Assembly (NCBI GenBank): GCA_014803985.1
Contig: JAAVAO010000013.1
Coordinates: 1-64,000, forward strand
Direction: 5' to 3'
Length of the DNA: 64,000 nt
DNA from: Treponema sp.
GTDB taxonomy: Bacteria > Spirochaetota > Spirochaetia > Treponematales > Treponemataceae
In this document: piece by piece, positions 43,865 through 51,182 of the stretch
How positions within the stretch are numbered: position 1 is the stretch's first letter
How the letters are laid out: each line of letters opens with the position of its first letter
Made by a program: the position numbers and the translations under genes
The notes under the pieces: model-generated
What the model was told of the DNA's origin: nothing
Database searches by the model: none
The model's input: only the letters and a program-made list of their open reading frames with translations

Positions 43865-45240
43865 CTGTATTTTCACATATTTCCACATTAAAAAAAGATG
43901 CATTTAAAAACACCGCAAACGCTTTTGTTCCCAATTCAGTTTTAGTTCCCATCAAGCAGGATTGCGAAAACGACTGTGAATGGCTTGTGAAAGCAGGGGA
44001 TATAGTGAGTGAAGGACAGATTATTGCAGCGTCGTATGGAGGCGATTTTAAATCGTCTGTTTATTCTCCTATTCCTGGAGTTGTAAAGGGCATTGAACTT
44101 TGTGTATGTCCGGACGGAAGAATGTGCGAGGCGGCACGGATAAATCTTTCAGGAAAATTTTCTTTTTTGGGAAAGACTCTCAAAAAATCAGACGCCACTT
44201 TATATTCTGACAGACTCTTGCTTTCTGAAATAGAGAAAAATGGGATTATAAACACGTTTACAGTGAACGAGCCGCGCCTTTTGGCAAGCGATATTTCAAA
44301 GGCAAAAAAACACTCAGGCTCAAAATTACTTGTTGTGCGCCTTTTTGATGAAGACCCCAGCCGATTGACCGATGCATTGATTACAAAAATGTTTACAGAA
44401 AATGTGCTGTCTGGCGCAGAAATTGTTGCAGCGGCGCTTGGAGCGGATGGAATTGTGCTAGCTTCGGAAAAGGGCTTTGAAATTCCCAGCCATTCAACTA
44501 AAGAAAAGAGTGAAAAATCACCCGACCTTGTGAAGCCCACAGACAAAAAAATTCCGCTGTTTTCAATAGCATTGAATCCAAAAAAATATCCGGTAGGCTA
44601 TAAAGACGAAATTATACGCGCAGTGAAAAAATCACTGAAATCTTCACCGTTGTGCAAGGGAATTTCAAAAAAATCGCTTTTTATCGATTCATCTACGGCT
44701 TTTGAAACATTTCGCACCGTTTCCTTTACTATGCCGGTGATTGATAGATATGTATATATTTCGGGAAGTTGCATTCCGACTACAGGCATTCTAAAAGTTG
44801 CCATCGGAACTTCTATAAGAGATTTGGCTGAACAGTGCGGAGGTTTTATAAAGTCTCCAGAGGCGATAATTATCAATGGAATTGTATGCGGCGTTTCTTC
44901 AGGAACATTGGACGCACCTATTACAAAATATGTAAAGTCCATAACATTCCTTCCGCAGTCAAAAATGCCCTGCCAAAAGCAATTTGAATGCATTCAGTGT
45001 GGGAATTGTCGCCGCATTTGTCCATTGCATCTTTCTCCTGATGTGATTTATAGCAAAATGGTTTTTCCGTACACAAGAGATGCAGACGATGTGTATATAA
45101 AAACTTCGGAACTATGCAATGGCTGCGGACTGTGCAGTGCTTGTTGTCCCGCACGATTACCATTGAGTCAAGTGATTTATAAAATTGCCGCCGTGCAAAA
45201 TGCAAGCACGGAGATAGGCAGTGGAATGGAGGAAAGGTAG
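43861..45240 (+). CDS. rnfC: RnfC-like subunit lacking NADH/FMN signatures
   Basis: A 459-residue RnfC homologue. N-terminal barrel (1-85), a central region where the Rossmann-type domain should be, an SLBB-like strand set (YISGSCIPTTGILKVAIGTSIRDLAEQCGG, about 298-327), and two 4Fe-4S motifs with Cys at about 377, 380, 383, 387 and 419, 422, 425, 428. The canonical GGAGFPT glycine loop and the GAECEP loop are absent: the equivalent stretches (about 124-145 and 160-170) read IEKNGIINTFTVNEP and VVRLFDEDPSRL. ATG 43861 (ATGA overlap) is preferred to GTG 43849. Homology to RnfC is clear in order and Fe-S pattern, but nucleotide binding is doubtful. Confidence 0.85.
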   Translation: MTVFSHISTLKKDAFKNTANAFVPNSVLVPIKQDCENDCEWLVKAGDIVSEGQIIAASYGGDFKSSVYSPIPGVVKGIELCVCPDGRMCEAARINLSGKFSFLGKTLKKSDATLYSDRLLLSEIEKNGIINTFTVNEPRLLASDISKAKKHSGSKLLVVRLFDEDPSRLTDALITKMFTENVLSGAEIVAAALGADGIVLASEKGFEIPSHSTKEKSEKSPDLVKPTDKKIPLFSIALNPKKYPVGYKDEIIRAVKKSLKSSPLCKGISKKSLFIDSSTAFETFRTVSFTMPVIDRYVYISGSCIPTTGILKVAIGTSIRDLAEQCGGFIKSPEAIIINGIVCGVSSGTLDAPITKYVKSITFLPQSKMPCQKQFECIQCGNCRRICPLHLSPDVIYSKMVFPYTRDADDVYIKTSELCNGCGLCSACCPARLPLSQVIYKIAAVQNASTEIGSGMEER

Positions 45241-45243
45241 AAT

Positions 45244-46323
45244 ATGAATATGAGAAAGGTTATTATTCGCCCATTCACTTATTTAAAGTCTTCAATGGAA
45301 ATGGAGTGCAATCGAATCATTGCATTGCTTGCACTACAGGTGCTTCTTCTATTTATGAGCAAGAGTTTTATGGCGGTTGTAGTTATTTTTTCCGCTGTTG
45401 CCGCGTCTGTAGTTTCCACTATTATTTGCAATCGAACAAAATGTTTTACAAGCGGAAACCATTACTCGTATTCTGTAAGTATAGTGCAGGGGCTTTTAGT
45501 TGGGATGTTATTGCCAGAAACATATCCGCCGCTTACTGTCTTTGTTGTGACATTTTGCACGATGCTTATCGGAAAATACATTTACAAGAATTTCTACTAT
45601 AATTTTATGAATCCCAGTGTTTTTGCGCTTGCTGTTCTTTATATCATCGGAGCGGGAGTGTTTGCCTCGTCTGTCGTTTCACTTGACTTGCTTTCCTCTA
45701 GAAATCCATCTCAAATTCTTATAGAAAGCGGTTTTTTCCCGACTGTATCCTTTGACACAACGGTAACCGATTTTTTGAACAAAACTGTTTTTAGTGTGTT
45801 CAAGTTTTCAATTCCCGAAGGCTATATTTCACTGTTATGGGACACACACTCTGCAATTCCTGCATTTCGCTTTAATTTTTTGACTTTGATTTCATCTGTT
45901 GTGTTATTTATGTTTGATGAAATTAAAATAATTATCCCCGCTTTTTTTGTGATTGTCTATCTTGCATTGGTCAGAATGATGGCCCCGTTGTTTTTCAATG
46001 GCATTCCAATGCAGGGGGATATTTTGCTTGCCGTTTTTACGAGCGGAACTTTGTTTACTGCGGTTTTTGTTATAAATTGGTACGGCTCTATTCCTGAAAC
46101 TATTGGCGGAAAAATTGTATTTGGAGTGATTGCAGGAATTTTGGCATTTTTTATTTGTGGATGCGGGGATTCTCCCATCGGAATGGTGTTTACCGTTTTT
46201 GTTGCAGACTTCATTGCACTGTTTATACAGCATTTTGAGATGAAGAATGATTTTGTTCATGCAAGTCGTCTTGCAGATTCGCTTGTGCGCAGCAAAGAGT
46301 CTGGCGTTCTGGAGGTGAAGTAA
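45244..46323 (+). CDS. rnfD: RnfD-like membrane subunit
   Basis: A 359-residue polytopic protein of RnfD/NqrB type (about nine helices). NPSVFALAVLYI and GCGDSPIGMVFTVFVADFIAL match conserved RnfD positions. Standard RnfD carries FMN on Thr in an S/T-G-A-T motif; here the corresponding stretch reads SFDTTVTDFL (about residues 176-185), keeping a Thr but not the Gly-Ala. Four bases from rnfC; one-base overlap with rnfG. Confidence 0.82.
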   Translation: MNMRKVIIRPFTYLKSSMEMECNRIIALLALQVLLLFMSKSFMAVVVIFSAVAASVVSTIICNRTKCFTSGNHYSYSVSIVQGLLVGMLLPETYPPLTVFVVTFCTMLIGKYIYKNFYYNFMNPSVFALAVLYIIGAGVFASSVVSLDLLSSRNPSQILIESGFFPTVSFDTTVTDFLNKTVFSVFKFSIPEGYISLLWDTHSAIPAFRFNFLTLISSVVLFMFDEIKIIIPAFFVIVYLALVRMMAPLFFNGIPMQGDILLAVFTSGTLFTAVFVINWYGSIPETIGGKIVFGVIAGILAFFICGCGDSPIGMVFTVFVADFIALFIQHFEMKNDFVHASRLADSLVRSKESGVLEVK

Positions 46324-46796
46324 TGCTTGAAATAAACACACGGGAAACCTTTAGAGTGTTTGGAATTTTTACGGGTGTTCTTGTCGTTCTTTTTTTTCTT
46401 GATTTTGGATTTGTTCGTCTTGCCCAAAAAAGCTGGAATTCAGGAATGTATAATGCGCTTGGTGCAATTCTTGATGAAAAACAGCCTGGTGTTTGGAGAA
46501 TTGACCACCCCATAAAAATAGATTCTCCATTTGCAACAAGCGCGCAGGCTTTTGAAGTTCAAAATATGCAAAATGGAAAAAGATCACGTGCGATTATTGT
46601 GCGAACGACTACAATTTTTGGACCGTATCCCGCTGTTTTTATTTATGACAGTGCGTCTGGATCTGAATTCATAGGGTATGCTTGTGTTTCAGGGAGAATA
46701 AAGAAACTCCTTGAGGAAAATGGCAATTCAGTTATAAGAGATTACTGGGCGGCTAGAATCAAAAGTATAATAGGTGCGGAAAAGGAGGCAAAATAA
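46323..46796 (+). CDS. rnfG: RnfG-like subunit without flavinylation motif
   Basis: A 157-residue protein with one N-terminal helix (about 13-32) and an exported domain, at the position and with the topology of RnfG. The S/T-G-A-T FMN attachment motif is not present anywhere; the best local match is YDSASGSEFIGYAC. Assigned by operon position and shape, so moderate confidence. ATG overlaps rnfD and rnfE by one base on each side. Confidence 0.65.
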   Translation: MLEINTRETFRVFGIFTGVLVVLFFLDFGFVRLAQKSWNSGMYNALGAILDEKQPGVWRIDHPIKIDSPFATSAQAFEVQNMQNGKRSRAIIVRTTTIFGPYPAVFIYDSASGSEFIGYACVSGRIKKLLEENGNSVIRDYWAARIKSIIGAEKEAK

Positions 46797-47410
46797 TGAC
46801 AAGAAAGGCAGTTTCCATTTATATGGCAATGACATGCGCAACAGCAATAGTTGTTCCTGGTCGATTTGCCATAGGAATAATTTTTGCGTTTGAGGCTCTT
46901 TTTATCTATTTTTTCTGCACGCTTTTTCGTTGCCTTTTAAATATTTTAAAGATGAAACAGGTTGTTTCTGTCTTGATGTGTGTGTTTATTGTTTCAATGA
47001 CAATTATTTTTAAACAGCTGCTCATTCTTTTTATGCCGCAAACTGCAATGCAACTCAGTTTTGTGCTTTATCTTCCTGCCATATCATCTTTTTCAACGGC
47101 ATTTCTTTTTGAAGATGAGAAATTTTCATTTGTTGACGACATAAAAAACACTATCTCTCCTGCCGTGGTTTTTTCAATTTATATGATAATAACAACGCTT
47201 TTTCGAGATATTTTTGGCTATGGCACATTGACGTTTCCAGCCCCGCGCAAAATGATTGAAATAGTGCTTTTTCCTGAAAATTACGTCTTTGCGGGCTCTT
47301 TTATTGCGACAATACCTGGTGCATTGATTTTTTCTGCAGTATTCTTATGCTTCTTCCTTGGAGTTGAAAATAAATTCCACATTTTGAGTAGAGCGGGGGT
47401 GCAAAAATGA
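46796..47410 (+). CDS. rnfE: RnfE-like membrane subunit
   Basis: A 204-residue protein with about six helices, aligning with RnfE by length, order and a retained TLFRDIFGYGTL motif (standard REIIGNGTL) around residue 134. RnfE normally has two conserved Cys, in GLCP and TNC; here the first is probably kept (MTCAT, residue 14) while the second is replaced (LPAISSFSTAF, about 94-103). Coupled to neighbours by 1- and 4-base overlaps. Confidence 0.7.
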   Translation: MTRKAVSIYMAMTCATAIVVPGRFAIGIIFAFEALFIYFFCTLFRCLLNILKMKQVVSVLMCVFIVSMTIIFKQLLILFMPQTAMQLSFVLYLPAISSFSTAFLFEDEKFSFVDDIKNTISPAVVFSIYMIITTLFRDIFGYGTLTFPAPRKMIEIVLFPENYVFAGSFIATIPGALIFSAVFLCFFLGVENKFHILSRAGVQK

Positions 47411-47970
47411 TCTATACACTTTTATATTACATATTCTTTTCCTCCGCCGTTTTGATTTATGGAGTGGGATTGAACGATGCAACTATTGTTTGTACGTCCA
47501 TTTCTGAATTACGATTGAATTTTACAAAGGTTGTGGCGTCAATTATAGGGACGGTTTGTCTTTCATGGACTATAATAAAATATTTTTTGCTCCCTCTCAA
47601 TTTGGCGGAACTGTATCCATTTGTTGCCGTGCTTATATTTCTTGCCATTTCAGTGTTTTTTGAAACTATGATACGCATCACCACAAAACGCACAACCGCT
47701 GACTTTAACTTTTCAATGCTGATAATAATTCTTACGCTTAATGAAAGCGTGCATATAATCGATGTGCTTTTGATTTCCGCTGCAAGTCTTGTTTCATTCT
47801 TTATAGTGCTTCCGTTTTTGTATGTGATTATGTCAAAATTTCATTTGACTGAGCAAAATGACAGTAGAAGGATGCTCTGCAAGCCGATTTTTTTGATTTC
47901 ATTTGCGGTTTTAATTATGGCTATATATGTTGTCAATGTTAGTTTCTTTTATCCAGGGAGTTTAAAATGA
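47407..47970 (+). CDS. rnfA: RnfA-like membrane subunit lacking both conserved Cys
   Basis: A 187-residue, six-helix protein matching RnfA in length and order. Standard RnfA has GLCP in its first helix and TTNCA in the fourth, whose Cys help bind a [2Fe-2S] cluster in the membrane. Here these read VGLNDAT (about 20-26) and LTLNESV (about 109-115), with no Cys at either. Starts by a 4-base overlap with rnfE. Confidence 0.7.
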   Translation: MIYTLLYYIFFSSAVLIYGVGLNDATIVCTSISELRLNFTKVVASIIGTVCLSWTIIKYFLLPLNLAELYPFVAVLIFLAISVFFETMIRITTKRTTADFNFSMLIIILTLNESVHIIDVLLISAASLVSFFIVLPFLYVIMSKFHLTEQNDSRRMLCKPIFLISFAVLIMAIYVVNVSFFYPGSLK

Positions 47971-48581
47971 TACTTAAGATTATTCTCTTTATCATTCTAT
48001 TTTTGGTCATCGTTGCAGTTCTTTTTTTCTTGATCTGCATTCTTTCCCCCGCAGTGAGCGAGCAAACCAGAATTGATGATAATATATTGCTTTCAAAATT
48101 TGAGCACAACTTTAAAAAAATTGACGGTCAATCTTCATCTTTTAAGACGGCTTCCAGTGAAAAAAGGGCTGTTGTACTTTGTTCCTGTGACAAACATTTT
48201 TCTTCCCCTCATCTTATGAAAAACACTTCAAGTCAATCTTGTGCAGTTATTGCCGCAGAATATTCATCTCTTTCAGACTGTCCGTTTATGTGCATAGGGA
48301 AGGGGGATTGCATTTCATCGTGTCCGCAAAACGCAATTGTAATAAAAAATGAAACCGCGGTGATTTCAAATGTATGCATAGGATGCGGCAACTGTGTTTC
48401 TGCATGTCCAAAGGGCATTATTTCTCTGATTGACAAGCGCATTGAAAAGACGGTGATTTGCTCAAACACCACAACGCGCCTGACCACGTGCGATTCATTA
48501 AAAAAAGAGCAAATAATTCCGCACCCCGAGAAAAAATACTTTAAAATATTTCAAAGTTGCTATAGAATATTGTTTGAGTAG
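47967..48581 (+). CDS. rnfB: RnfB-like ferredoxin subunit, shortened
   Basis: A 204-residue protein with an N-terminal helix (2-27) and two 4Fe-4S motifs: CPFMCIGKGDCISSCP (Cys 105, 109, 115, 119) and CIGCGNCVSACP (137, 140, 143, 147), matching the first two ferredoxin clusters of clostridial-type RnfB. The Fe-S module usually following the helix (CGxCGxxxC pattern) is absent; only CSCDK at about 72 remains. The chain ends soon after the second cluster. Last of six rnf genes; the GH57-like gene starts 11 bases later. Confidence 0.8.
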   Translation: MILKIILFIILFLVIVAVLFFLICILSPAVSEQTRIDDNILLSKFEHNFKKIDGQSSSFKTASSEKRAVVLCSCDKHFSSPHLMKNTSSQSCAVIAAEYSSLSDCPFMCIGKGDCISSCPQNAIVIKNETAVISNVCIGCGNCVSACPKGIISLIDKRIEKTVICSNTTTRLTTCDSLKKEQIIPHPEKKYFKIFQSCYRILFE

Positions 48582-48592
48582 TGTAAAAAGAA

Positions 48593-50590
48593 ATGCCAGT
48601 TTGTTTAAATATATGCATAGACTCATCGATTGTTGACACATCTAAAAAAAATGCGTTAGAAAAGGAATTCTCTTCGATTTTCAAGCCGATTTTGAAATTT
48701 TCTTATAGAAACGCGGATTTTAAATTAGCATTTCATTTTCATGGAACGCAATTAGAATTTTATAAAAAAGAGCATCCCGAATCCATAGAAATTATGCGAA
48801 CTTTGACAGATAGAAAGCAACTTGAAATCTTGGGCGGTGGATATTACGATCCTCTTTTTCCCTTGCTTTTTCCGCGAGACAGAACTACTCAACTGGATAT
48901 GCTTTCATATCTTGTTCGAGAAACGGTTGGAAAGAGACCTCGTGGAATAGTGCTGTGTGCGAGTGCGTGGGATGCATCTTTAGTACAATGTTTTTCTATA
49001 AGTGGCATGGAATATGTTATTCTTGACGAGGCTTTGATTCCTGCGCAAAAGCATAAATTCATTCCGCTCATTATGTCCGATAAGGGCAAGTCCATTACCA
49101 TTCTTTCCGCTGAAAATTCACTGAAGAAGAACACGACCCTTCCTCCTGATGAATTTCTTGCTGTTATTTTAAAGGCTGTAGAAAACGCAAATAAAACTTC
49201 TGAAGATTATATTTCATCTCTTGATAAAATTGTCACTATCCAATTTTCACTTCAAGAATTTGGCTCTCTCTTTTCCAATGGCTGGATGCAAAGCCTTTAT
49301 TCCCGTGTTTTAGAGCGCGATGACTTTTACTTTGGAAATCCAAATAACTATTTGAAGTCCGTTTCATTTAAAGTTCCACTTTATATTCCTTCTGGAATAT
49401 GCACTGAAATTGCACAACGGGCATATACTCCTTATAAATCCATAAACGATGAAAATGCATTGTCCGCCTCGATCTTTGACTTTTTGCAGGTTTATCCTCA
49501 AACGAACAGGCTTTACAGTCGGTTGCTCTATGTATGTCTGCTTGCAAACCAAAAGAAGGGCGATAAAATCCGAAAAAAAGTCGCCCGCGATAAAATTTTA
49601 GAGGCGCAGCGGGGAAGTGCTTTTATTGGTTTTCCAAGCGAAGCGTTTTTAAATTTTACTGATCGCCAGAATTCCTATAGAAATTTGATTGAAGCGGAAA
49701 AAATAATTCGTGAAATAGAAGATTTTTCGGAATCCCTTTTGGGTTTTGACTACAATGGGGATGGCTTGAACGAATATATCTTTAAAATGAAAGGGTATTT
49801 TGCCGTTGTTGACTTGAAAAGCGGAGCAATTCGAGAATTTGACGTAATGCAGTCAGGAGGAAATTACGCGGACAATTTAAGTCGAATGACTGAATTTGAT
49901 GGCTATGATGACGCCTATGAGAGGGGTTTTTTTATTGACCATATTTTCACGGACGATGAATTTAATCAGTATTTGAAAAACAAACCTGTTCGATCCGCAG
50001 TCTTTTCTCGCTCTGTATACACGGAAACAAAATGCGCTCCGCAACACAAGGAGTTGGAAATCCTTGCAAAATCAGTTTTTGGAAACAAGCAGCCTGTTTC
50101 TCTGCGTAAAAGATATATTGCCACTTCAAGCGGTATGATGATCCAGTATATTTTGAAAAATGAAAGTGCTGCACCACTTAACGCGAAATTCGCCGTTGAA
50201 ACAAGCCTTGCCCATATACATTTTAAAACGCAGGATTTTGAACCGTATAATTTGGAAATAGTTGTAAACGGCGAAAAGCAAAATATTGCCACGACTTCGT
50301 CTTCTGCTGATTTAATGCAAACGGGCTTTTATTCAAATGCGGAGTGCTTTTTACTCACCGATTCCAATAACTCTATTAGCTTCCTGTTTGAACCAAACGA
50401 ACCTTGCAATCTTTCTTTTGTTCCAATCGTTTTTAAACGTCCTAACTCAAATGGAGAAATAAATCCTGCAAGCATGTCCTTTGCAAGCACCTTGTTTTGG
50501 GATGTAAACTTACCTGCTGGAATGGAAATGGAAAAAACAATAAATTTCAGTTTCTTTTCCAAACGTAAAAAGACAAAAAAATCTTCGTAG
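48593..50590 (+). CDS. GH57-type alpha-amylase/glucanotransferase homologue, probably inactive
   Basis: A 665-residue protein with the GH57 order: N-terminal barrel, DUF1925-like and DUF1926-like C-terminal parts (DYNGDGLNEYIFKMKG at about 384). LGGGYYDPLFPLLFPRDRTTQ (about 80-100) matches the canonical GGFYEPIL...RDR block. The nucleophile segment, normally TERVWEP with catalytic Glu, reads CASAWDAS (about 122-129), and the acid/base segment, normally DDGEKFG, reads FSLQEFGS (about 218-225), so both carboxylates appear missing. It follows rnfB after 11 bases and probably belongs to the rnf transcript. Confidence 0.75.
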   Translation: MPVCLNICIDSSIVDTSKKNALEKEFSSIFKPILKFSYRNADFKLAFHFHGTQLEFYKKEHPESIEIMRTLTDRKQLEILGGGYYDPLFPLLFPRDRTTQLDMLSYLVRETVGKRPRGIVLCASAWDASLVQCFSISGMEYVILDEALIPAQKHKFIPLIMSDKGKSITILSAENSLKKNTTLPPDEFLAVILKAVENANKTSEDYISSLDKIVTIQFSLQEFGSLFSNGWMQSLYSRVLERDDFYFGNPNNYLKSVSFKVPLYIPSGICTEIAQRAYTPYKSINDENALSASIFDFLQVYPQTNRLYSRLLYVCLLANQKKGDKIRKKVARDKILEAQRGSAFIGFPSEAFLNFTDRQNSYRNLIEAEKIIREIEDFSESLLGFDYNGDGLNEYIFKMKGYFAVVDLKSGAIREFDVMQSGGNYADNLSRMTEFDGYDDAYERGFFIDHIFTDDEFNQYLKNKPVRSAVFSRSVYTETKCAPQHKELEILAKSVFGNKQPVSLRKRYIATSSGMMIQYILKNESAAPLNAKFAVETSLAHIHFKTQDFEPYNLEIVVNGEKQNIATTSSSADLMQTGFYSNAECFLLTDSNNSISFLFEPNEPCNLSFVPIVFKRPNSNGEINPASMSFASTLFWDVNLPAGMEMEKTINFSFFSKRKKTKKSS

Positions 50591-50602
50591 CAAAAATCAA
50601 TG

Positions 50603-51127
50603 TACCGTCCGCCCACTCACAACCCTCTAGTCAGTTTTGCGTAAAGCCGAACATTGTAAGATGCAAAATACGCAATTCCTGCAGAATTGCTACCGAGTTT
50701 TTCGTTGCAAAATGCGCAGACTGTCAGTCCTCACAATAACGAAACTAAGCGAGCAAAGTTTTGTCCTGCAACTGGAAGTCGAGGAATAGAAATAGAAAAA
50801 TAATGCACCTTTGGCAACCATCACACCCCCTAGTCAGTTTTGCGTAAAGCCGAACATTGTGAGGTAGCAAAATACGCAATTCCTACAGAATTGCTACCGG
50901 GTTTTTCGTTGCAAAACTCGCAGACTGTCAATCCTCGCAATAACGAAACTAGGCGAGCAGAGTTTTGTCCTGCAACTGGAAGTCGAGGAATAGAAATGGA
51001 AAAATAATGTACCTTTGGCAACCATCACACCCCCTAGTCAGTTTTGCGTAAAGCCGAACATTGTGAGGTAGCAAAACTGAAGGCGGAAGTCGAGGAATAG
51101 AAATGGAAAAATAATGCACCTTCCGCC
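50603..51127. repeat. Modular palindrome array A, site 4 (variant arms, ~204 bp units)
   Basis: In the 592-base gap before metG. CTAGTCAGTTTTG occurs at about 50627, 50830 and 51034; two long units of about 204 bases and one short unit follow. The long core is CGTAAAGCC...TAG CAAAA ... AATTGC ... GTTTTG, an enlarged form of the site-3 core. Outer arms here are GGCGGAAG (51083) / CTTCCGCC (51120-51127) instead of GGCGAATGC/GCATTCGCC, with an internal CGAGGAATA shared with the H1 loops elsewhere. The remaining bases to 51182 hold the metG promoter. Confidence 0.9.
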
Positions 51128-51145
51128 ATGTACCTTCCGTCCCTA

Positions 51146-51174
51146 TTGTAATTTTAGAGTGTTTTCTTTATACT
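51146..51174 (+). promoter_or_regulatory. Promoter of metG
   Basis: TTGTAA (51146-51151), 17-base spacer, TATACT (51169-51174); the ATG at 51183 is 8 bases downstream with no ribosome binding site between. Confidence 0.6.
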
Positions 51175-51182
51175 ATTTTATT

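Noticed and set aside
51114-51182. Extended N-terminus of MetG
   Set aside because: The extra codons are derived from the palindromic repeat and the metG promoter; MetRS starts at MKRRLITSALPY.
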